This document shows positions 8,036 through 17,652 of a stretch of 64,000 bases of DNA, piece after piece. A program made the translations under genes and the position numbers. The DNA lies in assembly GCA_019509985.1 (NCBI GenBank), contig JAEKLF010000040.1:20693-84692 (forward strand). Direction: 5' to 3'. The notes below the pieces were generated by a model. That model searched no databases. It was not told the DNA's origin and saw nothing but the letters and a program-made list of their open reading frames with translations. Within the stretch, counting starts at the first letter, position 1, and each line of letters opens with the position of its first letter. This DNA is from Burkholderiales bacterium. Lineage in GTDB: Bacteria; Pseudomonadota; Gammaproteobacteria; Burkholderiales; Burkholderiaceae_C.

Positions 8036-10735
8036 TCAGTTATTCAAATCCCGCCAGGCGGCAGCGGCCTGGCCGCGCGAACTGACGGCCAGCTTATCGA
8101 GGATGTTGGCGACGTGGCGCTTCACGGTGAACGGGCTCAGGTCCAGCGCACGTGCGATCAGCTTGTTGCTTTCGCCGGCCGCAATGCGAGACAGCACTTC
8201 CAGTTCCCGCTCGGTCAATCCGTAATCGGCGCCGGCTGAAATGGCCGCGGCGTTGGCGGCGGGGGCCAGGGACGGCCTGGCGACGGACTTGGCGCGCTCA
8301 GGCGCACGGGCACGCAGCAGCGTGTCGGCCAGTCTCCGCACCAAACCCAACTGCGCCGGCGTCATCCGACTGCCCCAGCGCTGGTCCAGCACCCGTTTCA
8401 GAACTTCGGCGCCAGCGAGTATTGCGGCGCCCACGTCACGACCGGCCAGGCCATCGTCGAGCCACGGTCGCAGTATCTCGGCGGCCTCGTCCAATGCGCC
8501 AGAGCGAGCCAGCACGTCGGCAAGCATCCAGAGGCTCTGGCCGCCGATGAAGAAATTGCTGCGCTCGGGCGCCAGTGCCACGGTGCGCAGTAGCCGCGCA
8601 GCCTCGGCATACTCGCCGCGCGAGGCGGCCAGCATGCCGGCACAGACTTGGCGATCGAGCTCGGCCAGCGGCCATTCCATTGAGTTTTTGACCGCGCGAA
8701 GTTCGGCCTCCCAGCGCGGCAGCTGATCGAGCTCGCCCAGCAGCCAGGCGATGCGAGCGCCGGTAAAGACCAATTCGTAGTTGTGCGTCAACCGGTTGCT
8801 TGGCGGCGCGGCCTGCATGTCGGACATCAAGGCTGCGTGGGCCGACCAGGCCGCCTCGCTGCGCCCGTGCACCGCCTCAATCATGGCCCGTGACATCAGC
8901 GTTTCGGTCAGCACGCTACGCTGGCTACCGATCCAGCGCGTGTCCTCGTCGGCCTTCTGCGACCACTCATAGGCAGCCTGCAATTCGCCACGTCCGATGG
9001 CCAGCCAGGCCTTTGAGTTGAAGACCCCGGCCCGCAGCTGGCAGGGCACGTCCCGAACCAGCCGCATGGCGCCCTCGTCAAAACGCTCCAGCAGTGGCCT
9101 CATGCCCGGCACGCCAGTCAGGATGCTGTGGAAGAAGACCTGGCTCCACAGCGCCACGTCCGGCTTCTCCTCCAGCACCTGCAGCATGGTCTCGAAATAG
9201 CGGGGCGCGTTCTCTGCGCGCCCGTTGCCGAACTCGGCCCAGGCCTGGGAGAAGGCGGTGAGCGCCCTCACCTGCGCATCCAGCCCTGCCACGGGCAGGG
9301 CGGCCAGGTGAGCAGCGCTCTGAGCGACCTGCCCGGTACTTTCCATCGCCAAGCCCACCATCACGTTGGCCCAGACGGCACGGTCCGGCTGACCCAGTCG
9401 CTCGAATTCGCGCGCCGCGGCGACGCTGGAGTCGCGCATGGTCTCGAACTCGAACTTCATGAAGGCGACCAGGGCACGCAGCAGCAGCATCTCCGGCCGC
9501 GACGCCATCTGCGCCTGCGGGAACAGTGCGAGCAGGTGACTCAGGCTGCTGATGCCGCCAAAGCCCACCAGCGAAGCGCCCTGCTCCTCCATGCGGCGGG
9601 CCGCCTCATTCCAGTCGCCCGCTCGGGCCAGCCAGCCCACGGCGCGGACCAGGTCGGGCTCGTCCTCAGCGGCACGGCGCAGCAGCACGGGCAGTTCGTC
9701 CGGATAGCGACGTTCGAACTCGTCGTCGAGAAAGTCGCGCACCAGGTCGTGCAGCCGCAGCGTCAATTCGGCATCGTCCAGCGCACTGACGAACAGGCCA
9801 CGGCGCTCCAGTTCGCCCAGCAACCGCGAGGCGCTGGCGAGTGGCAATTGCAACAGCCGCGCGCAACGGGCCGCGGTCAGCTCCGGCAGCACCGAGCTGC
9901 GCAGCAAGAAGTCGCGCAGCTCGCCCGGCATCTGCGACAGCACCTCGCTGGCCAGGTAGTCGAACAGGTGGCGACGCGCCTGCAATTGCGCAGTCGCCCT
10001 GCCCTGCAGTGGCGCGGCAAGCGTGGCCAGGCTCAGCCGCAGCCCCACCGCCCAGCCGTCGGTGCGCTGCAGCAGCTCGGCGGCGCGATCACGTCCGGCC
10101 GCATAGCCAGCCTGGGCCATCAAGGCCTCGACCTCCTGCTCGTCAAAACGCAGGTCGACCTGGCGGAACTCGGCCAGTTCGTCACTGGCGCGCAGCCGGG
10201 CGAGCGACAGGTCTGGTTCCGAACGCGAGGCCAGCACCAGGCCCCAGGGCGGCTGAAGCCGCTCGACCAGAGCTTCCAGCAGCATGAGCACCTGCGGGTC
10301 GGCCAGGCGGTGCACGTCGTCGATGACAATCAGGCCGTGCGGCACCTCGGCGGCAGCCAGGACGTTGGCGATCTCGTCTGCTGCACGGCGCAGCCCACGC
10401 TCGGCCTGCACCAGCGTCGCCAGGGCCTGCGGGGCCACACGCCAGGGCAAACCGAAGGGCTCCAGCGCCGCGGTCAGGCAAGCCAGGAAGCGTTGCACGT
10501 CGTCGTCTTCGTCGGCCGAGACCCAGGCCAGCGCGCTGCCATCGGGAAGTTGTCGCAGTTGGCGGGTCAGCGCCGCGGTCTTGCCAAAGCCGGCCGGTGC
10601 CTGAAGCAGCGTCACACGTTGCTGCACGAGCGCACGGCCCAGCGCCGCCTCCAGCCGCGGGCGTTCTACCAGACCCGGGCGCAACCTGGGCGCCTGGATC
10701 TTGGCCCGGGCGAAGGCTGGCGATTCCAACGACAT
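8036..10735 (-). CDS. LuxR-family ATP-dependent (MalT/LAL-type) regulator 2
   Basis: 899 residues from the ATG at 10735 (MSLESPAF); a TTG at 10816 would overlap the upstream adaptor gene by 14 bp. Walker A is APAGFGKT (46-53) and the putative Walker B is [11 protein letters not shown] long helical repeat region follows, and the last ~64 residues form a LuxR helix-turn-helix ([35 protein letters not shown]). Same architecture and length as the regulator at 3426-6116. Only 67 bp separate it from the periplasmic adaptor gene of the export cluster on the same strand, so it is the last gene of that run or its immediate neighbour. A role as the cluster's own regulator is plausible but inferred from position only. 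Confidence 0.88.
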   Translation of the reverse strand: MSLESPAFARAKIQAPRLRPGLVERPRLEAALGRALVQQRVTLLQAPAGFGKTAALTRQLRQLPDGSALAWVSADEDDDVQRFLACLTAALEPFGLPWRVAPQALATLVQAERGLRRAADEIANVLAAAEVPHGLIVIDDVHRLADPQVLMLLEALVERLQPPWGLVLASRSEPDLSLARLRASDELAEFRQVDLRFDEQEVEALMAQAGYAAGRDRAAELLQRTDGWAVGLRLSLATLAAPLQGRATAQLQARRHLFDYLASEVLSQMPGELRDFLLRSSVLPELTAARCARLLQLPLASASRLLGELERRGLFVSALDDAELTLRLHDLVRDFLDDEFERRYPDELPVLLRRAAEDEPDLVRAVGWLARAGDWNEAARRMEEQGASLVGFGGISSLSHLLALFPQAQMASRPEMLLLRALVAFMKFEFETMRDSSVAAAREFERLGQPDRAVWANVMVGLAMESTGQVAQSAAHLAALPVAGLDAQVRALTAFSQAWAEFGNGRAENAPRYFETMLQVLEEKPDVALWSQVFFHSILTGVPGMRPLLERFDEGAMRLVRDVPCQLRAGVFNSKAWLAIGRGELQAAYEWSQKADEDTRWIGSQRSVLTETLMSRAMIEAVHGRSEAAWSAHAALMSDMQAAPPSNRLTHNYELVFTGARIAWLLGELDQLPRWEAELRAVKNSMEWPLAELDRQVCAGMLAASRGEYAEAARLLRTVALAPERSNFFIGGQSLWMLADVLARSGALDEAAEILRPWLDDGLAGRDVGAAILAGAEVLKRVLDQRWGSRMTPAQLGLVRRLADTLLRARAPERAKSVARPSLAPAANAAAISAGADYGLTERELEVLSRIAAGESNKLIARALDLSPFTVKRHVANILDKLAVSSRGQAAAAWRDLNN

Positions 10736-10802
10736 GCGCGATATTTTGCTTGCAGTGGCGGCTCCTGCAGTACGGGAAAACTGCAATGCAATGGTGCCTC
10801 GA

Positions 10803-11633
10803 TCAGACGCCTGCAAACACGACCTTGCAGCGCAGTCCCCCCGGTAGCGCCGCGTCGGCGTTGGGCAGCATCAGGTGTACGCGGAAGGTACCGCTTGCGG
10901 CATCGATGACGCGGTCCACCATGGCCACCGTACTGGTGTAGCGGCCACCCTCCAGCGGTTTCTCGGGCCGCACCTCGGCCTTCATGCCTGCCTTGATGCG
11001 CGGGTACAAGGCCGCCGGCAGCAGTACGGAGACGCGCAGCGGATTGATCTGGGCGAGCTTCAGTATGGACTTGCGGCCCTCCCCTGCCTCGGCCATCTCG
11101 CCGGGCCACAAGCCCTGCTCAACGACAACGCCGTCGATGGGACTGCGCAACAGCTTCTGGGCGGCCAGGGTCTGGGCATGCTCAGCTTCCAGGCGCGCGA
11201 TTTGGCGGTTCTCCTTGGCCAGTTGCACGTCCGCCTGGGCGATGCGCTGCTCGGCCTCGGCGTCCTCGCGCTCCTGAGCCGTGCCGTAGTGCTTATCGGC
11301 CAGTTCGGTGCGACGCTTGAGCTTGCGATCGGCGTGCTCCAGACGGCTCTCACCGGAGCGGATGGCGCCGTCCACGCCGGCGCGGTAGCGGGCCAAGTCG
11401 GCGGCGGAGCGCTCGACGCTGGCGTCCAGGCTGACGATGACGGCCCCCTTCTTCACCACGCCGCCCCGCACCGCGTTGACCTGCGAGATCAGCCCGCTGA
11501 CCGGGCTGCGGATCTCCAGCAACTGGGAGGGCTCGATCATGCCGTCATAGGCGGTCTCGGCATGGGCGGTCGAGGCCAGCCCCTGGGCAGCCAGCCCCAT
11601 GCCAGCCAGCAGCAGCAGCATCTTGTTCATCAT
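10803..11633 (-). CDS. periplasmic adaptor (HlyD/RND type) with signal peptide
   Basis: 276 residues. A signal peptide of about 25 residues (hydrophobic MLLLLAGMGLAAQGLA, then TAHA) predicts periplasmic location. A lipoyl-like strand follows (LEIRSPVSGLISQV), then a long charged alpha-helical hairpin (about 70-165), the second lipoyl half LLRSPIDGVVVEQGLWPGEM, and a C-terminal beta-barrel and membrane-proximal part. This is the fold of adaptors that bridge an inner-membrane machine to a TolC-type channel. It starts 24 bases after the stop of the SecA-like gene, so it is co-transcribed with it. It is one of three HlyD-type modules in this run, and the only one with a cleavable signal peptide. 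Confidence 0.8.
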   Translation of the reverse strand: MMNKMLLLLAGMGLAAQGLASTAHAETAYDGMIEPSQLLEIRSPVSGLISQVNAVRGGVVKKGAVIVSLDASVERSAADLARYRAGVDGAIRSGESRLEHADRKLKRRTELADKHYGTAQEREDAEAEQRIAQADVQLAKENRQIARLEAEHAQTLAAQKLLRSPIDGVVVEQGLWPGEMAEAGEGRKSILKLAQINPLRVSVLLPAALYPRIKAGMKAEVRPEKPLEGGRYTSTVAMVDRVIDAASGTFRVHLMLPNADAALPGGLRCKVVFAGV

Positions 11634-11657
11634 GGGTCTTTCCTGGATCGGTTCAGT

Positions 11658-13619
11658 TCATTCCGGCGCGCCGGTGAAGGCGAGCTGACGGCGGCGGCGC
11701 CGGTCTTGCGCCAGCGTTTGGCGGCGTTGCAAAGCGTTTTCGCGTTCGGCTGTACTTTGCATGTGGCGGCGCAGCGCATCAATGGCCCAGACGGGCCAAC
11801 GGCGGCCTGCCAAGGAGCCAGCGAGCCGCATCAGCCAGGCATTGCCGTAACGGCGCAGCAGCTCGTCGTCCAGCGCCACCATGGCGCGCACGCTGCCTGG
11901 ATCTCCCTGGCGGGCGCAGCGGCCGTAGAGCTGGCGGTCTACGCGCGAGGACTCGTGCCATTCGGTCAGGATCACGTGCAAGCCACCTTGCGTATACGCC
12001 TCGGGCGATAGGCGGATGTCGGTACCGCGGCCAGCCATGTTGGTGGCCACCGTCACGGCCCCAGGCTGGCCGGCGGCGGCCACCAGGGCCGCCTCGTCGG
12101 CGTTCTGCAGCGCATTCAGCACCCGGTGACCGATGCCGGCGCGGGCCAGCGCCTCGCTGACCACCAACGAACCGCGCACCGAGCGGGTACCGACCAGCAC
12201 CGGCCGGCCGCAGGCGCGACAGTCCTGCACCTCGGTCACGAGGGCAGCGATCTTGCCCGCTTCGTCCGCGAACACCCGTGGCGCCCGGCCCAGCCGCCGC
12301 GACGGCGTGTTGGGCTCGATGCGCAGGCAGCCTATGCCCAGCACGGCGGCCATCTCGTCGGCCGTCTCGCGTATCGTTCCGCTGATGCCCGATAGGCGCA
12401 GGTAGCGTGAGAAAAAGCTCTGGTAGGTGATGCGGGCCAGCGTCACGTTGCCGCCACTGGGCGCGCAGCCTTCCTTGACCTCCACCAGCTGCTGCAAGCC
12501 CTGCTCCCAACTGCGGTCGGGCAGCATGCGGCCGCTGAATTCGTCGACGATGACGACCTTGCCCTCGTGGACGACGTAGTGCTGGTCACGACGGTACAGC
12601 AGCAGCGCCCGCAGCGCCTGCAATGCGAAATGCTCCAGCATCCAGGGTGTGCGCCAGACCTCGTCGTCCTCCGAATGCTCTTCGGCAAGCACTGCGAGCC
12701 ACGCCCTGCCCTCTGGCAGCAGTTCGACGCGGCCCGGTAGCACAGCGTAATGCAGGTCCGCTTTGAGCTCATCTTGCGCCAGTGCCAGCAGCGCGGCATA
12801 GGGTGCGGCCTCGGCCTGGCCCTCACGCTTGGCCGACAGGATCAGCGGCGTGCGCGCCTCATCCACCAGCACCGAGTCGGCCTCGTCGACGATCGCGAAA
12901 TGAAGGCCGCGCAGCCGCAGCGGCTCACCAGCGCCTTCGCCGTGCAGTTGACGGACGGCCAACTGTGCGCGGCTCGCGCTCCCACGGGCATTGACGCGGT
13001 CGCGCAGGTAATCGAACACCAGGTCCTTGTTGGTGCAATAGCAAATGTCCTGCATGTACTGCGGTGCGCGCTGGTCCTGCGCCACGCCGCCGTGCACGAC
13101 GCCCACCGACAGGCCCAGCTGCGCAAACAGCGGTGCCATCGTCTCGGCGTCGCGCTCGGCCAGATAGTCATTGACAGTCACGACGTGGGCAGGCACGCCC
13201 GCCAGCGCGGCAAACGAGGCCCCGAGACCGGCGGTCAGCGTCTTGCCCTCTCCGGTGTCGAGCTCCACCAGCATGCCCTCGATCAGTCTCCAGCAGGCGA
13301 GCAGTTGTGGTCGGTGCGGGCGCAGGCCCAGCGCCCGGAACACCGCTTCGGACAGCAGGGCCAGCGCACGCGCGCCAGTCACCGGGTCCCGGCGCGCATA
13401 GGCGACGCGGCAGGCTTCGCGAGCCGCGCGGCGCAGGGCCGTGTCATCCAATGCCGCCTGGGCCGGCAAGGCCTGGGTCACGGCGGCCAACAGGCGTGCG
13501 TCCGCGCGCCGTCGCAGCAGAGGCAGGCGGCGCAGCTTCAGCAGCGCGGCGACGGCGAAGCGGTCCAGCGCATGCTCGGTGGGCTCGCGCTCCGGGAACA
13601 GGCTCAGTGCAGTGTTCAT
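11658..13619 (-). CDS. truncated SecA-like ATPase (SecA paralogue)
   Basis: 653 residues from the ATG at 13619, which overlaps the upstream stop as ATGA. SecA hallmarks are intact: Walker A DTGEGKT (121-127), DEAD box IVDEADSVLVDEARTPLI (243-260), VIVDEFSGRMLPDRSWEQGL (356-375), TNMAGRGTDI (526-535) and GRCARQGDPGS (566-576, where housekeeping SecA has GRSGRQGDPG). The peptide-crosslinking region between the DEAD box and VIVDEFSGR is present. After about residue 590 only some 60 residues remain, against about 300 in E. coli SecA: the helical wing, most of the scaffold with its two-helix finger, and the C-terminal zinc motif are missing. It is therefore a motor ATPase diverged from the general preprotein motor. 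In this operon it probably powers export of the giant protein, which is inference; no SecY partner is encoded here. Confidence 0.85.
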   Translation of the reverse strand: MNTALSLFPEREPTEHALDRFAVAALLKLRRLPLLRRRADARLLAAVTQALPAQAALDDTALRRAAREACRVAYARRDPVTGARALALLSEAVFRALGLRPHRPQLLACWRLIEGMLVELDTGEGKTLTAGLGASFAALAGVPAHVVTVNDYLAERDAETMAPLFAQLGLSVGVVHGGVAQDQRAPQYMQDICYCTNKDLVFDYLRDRVNARGSASRAQLAVRQLHGEGAGEPLRLRGLHFAIVDEADSVLVDEARTPLILSAKREGQAEAAPYAALLALAQDELKADLHYAVLPGRVELLPEGRAWLAVLAEEHSEDDEVWRTPWMLEHFALQALRALLLYRRDQHYVVHEGKVVIVDEFSGRMLPDRSWEQGLQQLVEVKEGCAPSGGNVTLARITYQSFFSRYLRLSGISGTIRETADEMAAVLGIGCLRIEPNTPSRRLGRAPRVFADEAGKIAALVTEVQDCRACGRPVLVGTRSVRGSLVVSEALARAGIGHRVLNALQNADEAALVAAAGQPGAVTVATNMAGRGTDIRLSPEAYTQGGLHVILTEWHESSRVDRQLYGRCARQGDPGSVRAMVALDDELLRRYGNAWLMRLAGSLAGRRWPVWAIDALRRHMQSTAERENALQRRQTLAQDRRRRRQLAFTGAPE

Positions 13620-15796
13620 GTCTTGAAGAAACCGAGGAACTGCCGGCGGGCCAGCCGCCACAGGCGGGGGCCCAGCGGCTCGTCCGGGTGGACGAAGCGG
13701 ACCGAGACGCGGCTGCCGACGAGGCGGTAGGGGAAGTCGGCCGGCAAATCGAGCTCGTATTCGAAGTGCGACAGCAATGCCTTGCGGCCTTGTTCATCGC
13801 GCGGATCCGTCGGTACCGCGCCACCGCCTTGGCGGCCCAGGGCTGCACTGGGCAGCTCGGTTCCGGCGGCTGGCACGGCCTGGACGACGTGTGCCGTCCA
13901 GACACGGTCGACGTCGAAGGGCAGCCGCACCTGCACTGCGGTGCTGAGCCGGCGGATGACATCGGCATCGGCCGGATCCACGATGACGCGCACGTGCGGG
14001 GGCGTGTCGTCGACGACGCTGCCGAAGGTCTGGCCCTCGCGCAGCCAGCGACCGGGCAGGTCGCTGCCCGCCTCAAGCCACAGTCGCCCGGCACTGCGGG
14101 CATGTACTTCCAGCCGCTTAACGTGCGCACGCTGGTGCTGGCTGGCGGCCTGTTCGTGCTCCAGCTCGGTGCGGAACTGACCTACGCGCGCAGGTTGGTC
14201 CGCCAGTGCAGCATCGAAGCGCGCCTGCGCCGCTGCCTCGCGGGCCAGTTGCACGGTCAGCTCGCGCTCCAATGCGGGGTCGCGCAATCGCGCAATCAGC
14301 GTACCAGCGTCGACGCGTTCACCTGGCTGCACCGCCAACGTCTCGACAAAGCCGCCTTGCCCTGCGCGCAGCTCGCCATCCGCGGGCAGCGACAGAACGC
14401 CCTCTCCCTGGCTGCGATAGGGCAGCGGCAGCAGCACAAGGCCCAGCAGCAGCACCACCACACCCGCCGCAACCGTCCGCTGCGGGCCGGCGCCTGCCTC
14501 GCGTTTCAGCACGATACGCTGGAGCCAACCCAACACCTTCCACAGCGGCAGACCCACGCCGGTCGCCAGGCTACACATGGCCAGGGCAGCGCCGATGGCG
14601 AAATATTGCGTCGCGACAAATGCAGCGATCGAGAAGCTGACGACCAGCCGGTAGGCGAAAGACAGCGGTGCATAAGCCAGGAACCAGCCAGCCTCGCCCG
14701 GCGCGTGGGCTGGAGACACCGCGTGTTCACGCCGCAGCACGAAATGCTCCACCAGGTAGCGCCAGTACTGGGCAGCACGCGGTGCGAGATTGGGTATCTC
14801 CAGCGCATCGCTGGCAACGTAGTAGCCGTCATAGCGCAACAGCGGATTGCCATTGAAGAGGAGCGTCGTGAGGCTGGCCAGCACGGCCACGTCATAGGCC
14901 AGGGCACGGGCGATGCCCGGCTCCAGCAGCAGCCAGAGATAGAACGCCAGCGCAGCGATCGCCAGCTCTACCAGCACGCCCGCCGCGCCGACCAGAATGC
15001 GCGCTTGCTTGTCGGGGAACGTCCAACTGCTGGAGGCCTCTACATAGGGCACCGGCAGGAAGAGCAGCAACATGACGCCCGCATCGTGTACTTCGCCGCC
15101 ATGCAGCTTGCAAGCCACCGCATGTCCCAGCTCGTGCAGCACCTTCACCAGCGGGAACAGCAGTGCCAGCAACAGCAGGTTGTCGAAGGCCAGCAACTGC
15201 TCGCCGAAGTTCTGCGTTATCTCACGCCAATGCAGCCCTGCCAGAGCCAGCGCAGGCAATACCCAGGCCAGCCAGGCGAGCATGCCGCCACGGCCCAGGA
15301 CGGGGCGCAGCTTTTCCACCAGAGGCCTCAGCCACCGATCGGGGTCAAGCAACGGAAAGCGCAGCGCCATCGGATTGAGCCAGCGCTGACGCCACTGGCG
15401 GCGCGACTGCTGGCGGTCGCGCTCATGCTGCTCGGCCAGGTCGGGCACGGTGCCGGGGTCCAGCAGGTCCAGCGCGTGGAGCTGGCTCATCAAAGCGAGC
15501 AAATCGTCCTGGCTGGGCAGGCGTTCGCCTGCTTGCGCCGACAGGCGCTGCCAGATGCGCTCGACGCTGGATTCGCCGTCGAACAGCCGCACGAGGCGCC
15601 AGGCGGCGGCGTCGATGCGGTGATAGCGGCCGTTGATGCGATCCTCGACGACGCACCAAAGACGGCCACGGGCACGCTGCGGATGCAGCACCAGGCCTTC
15701 GCGCAGCCGTGGCTTCAGCGACGCGACGCGGTACCAGTGGCCGCTGACGAGTTGGGCGCCGGGACCGGCGCTCTTGCTCAGAGTCCCAGAGACCAT
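13616..15796 (-). CDS. PqqD-like / M50 zinc metalloprotease / HlyD fusion
   Basis: 726-residue inner-membrane protein of the peptide zinc metalloprotease (site-2-protease-like) type. Residues ~45-112 look like a PqqD-type winged-helix domain (YHRIDAAAWRLVRLFDG, then LALMSQLHALDLL). Several membrane helices lie between ~170 and 455, with the zinc motif HELGH (221-225) and FNGNPLLRYDGYY (314-326), whose Asp323 is the likely third ligand. A HlyD-like lipoyl and helical-hairpin region spans ~462-705. The start ATG at 15796 lies inside the upstream gene (19-bp overlap), and the stop overlaps the SecA-like start, indicating tight translational coupling. M50-HlyD fusions are known near exporters of large proteins and peptides. 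PqqD-type domains (RiPP recognition elements) bind leader peptides, so this one might recognise the N-terminus of the giant protein; that is inference. Confidence 0.82.
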   Translation of the reverse strand: MVSGTLSKSAGPGAQLVSGHWYRVASLKPRLREGLVLHPQRARGRLWCVVEDRINGRYHRIDAAAWRLVRLFDGESSVERIWQRLSAQAGERLPSQDDLLALMSQLHALDLLDPGTVPDLAEQHERDRQQSRRQWRQRWLNPMALRFPLLDPDRWLRPLVEKLRPVLGRGGMLAWLAWVLPALALAGLHWREITQNFGEQLLAFDNLLLLALLFPLVKVLHELGHAVACKLHGGEVHDAGVMLLLFLPVPYVEASSSWTFPDKQARILVGAAGVLVELAIAALAFYLWLLLEPGIARALAYDVAVLASLTTLLFNGNPLLRYDGYYVASDALEIPNLAPRAAQYWRYLVEHFVLRREHAVSPAHAPGEAGWFLAYAPLSFAYRLVVSFSIAAFVATQYFAIGAALAMCSLATGVGLPLWKVLGWLQRIVLKREAGAGPQRTVAAGVVVLLLGLVLLPLPYRSQGEGVLSLPADGELRAGQGGFVETLAVQPGERVDAGTLIARLRDPALERELTVQLAREAAAQARFDAALADQPARVGQFRTELEHEQAASQHQRAHVKRLEVHARSAGRLWLEAGSDLPGRWLREGQTFGSVVDDTPPHVRVIVDPADADVIRRLSTAVQVRLPFDVDRVWTAHVVQAVPAAGTELPSAALGRQGGGAVPTDPRDEQGRKALLSHFEYELDLPADFPYRLVGSRVSVRFVHPDEPLGPRLWRLARRQFLGFFKT

Positions 15797-17652
15797 GCCG
15801 AATACCTCAGCGCGTCGACCGCGCGGTGCAGACCCACCCACAGCAGGCTGTGCTCGCCCGCCGCGACCTTGGCGACGCCTTCCATGCCTGGCTGGATACG
15901 CGGGCTGGGGTTCGCCAGCTCCGCCTCGACACGGAAGCTGTTGACGCCGTTCTCGGCCGTGGCCACCGGTGCGATGCGGCGCACCGTCAGCGCGAAGCGC
16001 TCGCCTGACAGGCCGGCCAGCACCAGGTCGGCCGGCTGGCCCAGCTTGAGCCGGGCAACGTCGCGCTCGTCTACCTTGAGCATGACGCGATAGCTGTCCA
16101 GCGGCGCCACCTCGAACATGGCCTTGCCGAGCTCCACCGGCGCGCCGAGTTGCTGGCTCCAGTCGCCGCGCACGACGATGCCGTCGAAGGGCGCTGTGAT
16201 GGCCGTGCGCGCCAGGCGCTCGCGCACCAGCGCCAATTCGGCTTGGGCCTGGCTCACCTCGGCCTGGGCCAGACGCATGGCGACGGCGTCCGCGCGGGCC
16301 ATGGCCTCGCGCAGCTTGCGGTCGGCCAGGTCCACCTGGGACGACCATTTGTTGTCCTCCAGCTTCAGCTCGCGGTCGTCCAGTCGGGCGAGCACGTCGC
16401 CGGCCTTGACGCTGTCGCCGGCCCGCGCCTTGGCCTCCTGGACAAAGCCGGCGAAAGGTGCCACGGCGGCGCGCTGCACACGCCCTTCCACCGTGGCTGC
16501 CGCGCCGATGCGGTAGGGCATCGGCAACAAGGCCGCGCTGGCCAAGGCCAGCAGAGCGGCGATCGCCGTGAGCTTGAGCCCGGCATGGCGCGGGCCGAGC
16601 AGCGCGTCGCGCGACTCGCGCAGGCTGGCGCGGGCATGATCGGCCAGGCTGCGGGTGGCGCCGCGCTGCAAGGCCAGGCACGGCGCGAGGGCCAGCGACA
16701 GCGTCTGCAGGAAATCGACCAGCGCCGTGTCGGGCACGACGTCCAGTTCGACCAGCAGTGCACCGGCCGGCTGCGCCTGATGCAGCAGCGGCAGCACCAC
16801 GACCGCTGCCACTCCATTGGCGCGCTGGTAGTCGGCCACCGCGCCGGGTGCGATGAGAGGTGCCTCATCCAGGCTGCCCGGCGGCGGGAAGCACTGCGGC
16901 TGCTGCCGGTCGGTCGCTTCCTGCATGGCCTCGCGGGCCAGCACCAGCAGATGCGAGCGCGCGTCGAAGCCGGCCGAGCCGGAGACGGCTTGCAGCGCCA
17001 GCCGGCCCTCGCCGCCGTCGCTGCGGCCCAGCATGGCCGTGCGCGCCGGCAGGCCCTCGGCCAGGCGGTTCACAATCCAGCGCGCGGCCGCAGCCGGCTC
17101 GCGCTCGCTCAGCAAGCCCAGCAACAGGTCCTGCAGCAGGCCCGAGCGTTCGAGCTTGGTGCCACCTGCCAGTAACTGCCGCCGGTCGAACAGGCCCACC
17201 AGCCAACCCGCACCCCAGTGCAGCAGCCGCAAGGCGTCGCGCATGGCGGCATCGCCGCGCATCACGACGTGCAGCACCACGACGCCGTAGCTCTTGTTCG
17301 CGCCGAGCAGCGGATAGGCCCACTGCGCCATGCCGTCGCCGTCCGCCTGCGTCGCGCCGCGGCGTTCCACCAGCGCCTGCTGGGCCACGCCAGCCAGGAA
17401 GGACATGTCACGCTCCGGCTCGGGCCAAACGGCGGCGGGCGCGTAACGCTCCGCCCCGTCAGCTTGCTGGAGCAGCAGCAGGCCGCCCTGCGTGCCAGGG
17501 ATCCATTGGCAGAGGATGCCGAGCCAGGCCTGGCAGAGCTGGTCGGAGCTGCGCGCGTTGACGAGCTGCGACCAGAAGTCGATAGCCGGCTCGGAGCGCA
17601 CGGCGCCGATCACCCGGGCGGCCTGATGGGAGGCTGCAGCAGCGGCGCTCAT
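15778..17652 (-). CDS. GAF-domain HlyD-type membrane adaptor
   Basis: 624 residues from the ATG at 17652, an ATGA overlap with the upstream PEP-CTERM gene. Two GAF-like segments (about 25-160 and 185-330) precede one membrane helix (about 359-376, LKLTAIAALLALASAALLP). A HlyD region then follows: the lipoyl strand VAPFAGFVQEAKARAGDSV, a helical hairpin ~430-500, the second half ITAPFDGIVVRGDW and a C-terminal beta domain. GAF domains sit before the membrane helix, so they are probably cytoplasmic and may sense a ligand or a partner; the HlyD part would be periplasmic. Proteins of this layout often sit beside M50-HlyD fusions, as here, and the two may form a mixed adaptor complex. No ABC transporter is encoded with them. 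Confidence 0.82.
   Translation of the reverse strand: MSAAAAASHQAARVIGAVRSEPAIDFWSQLVNARSSDQLCQAWLGILCQWIPGTQGGLLLLQQADGAERYAPAAVWPEPERDMSFLAGVAQQALVERRGATQADGDGMAQWAYPLLGANKSYGVVVLHVVMRGDAAMRDALRLLHWGAGWLVGLFDRRQLLAGGTKLERSGLLQDLLLGLLSEREPAAAARWIVNRLAEGLPARTAMLGRSDGGEGRLALQAVSGSAGFDARSHLLVLAREAMQEATDRQQPQCFPPPGSLDEAPLIAPGAVADYQRANGVAAVVVLPLLHQAQPAGALLVELDVVPDTALVDFLQTLSLALAPCLALQRGATRSLADHARASLRESRDALLGPRHAGLKLTAIAALLALASAALLPMPYRIGAAATVEGRVQRAAVAPFAGFVQEAKARAGDSVKAGDVLARLDDRELKLEDNKWSSQVDLADRKLREAMARADAVAMRLAQAEVSQAQAELALVRERLARTAITAPFDGIVVRGDWSQQLGAPVELGKAMFEVAPLDSYRVMLKVDERDVARLKLGQPADLVLAGLSGERFALTVRRIAPVATAENGVNSFRVEAELANPSPRIQPGMEGVAKVAAGEHSLLWVGLHRAVDALRYSAWSLGL

Noticed and set aside
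11658..13619. Housekeeping SecA
   Set aside because: Lacks the C-terminal third including the two-helix finger and zinc motif, and is encoded inside an export operon, so it is a paralogue.
13307..16093. Plus-strand open frame of 928 codons
   Set aside because: Antisense to the SecA-like and M50-HlyD genes, whose catalytic motifs are clear on the minus strand.
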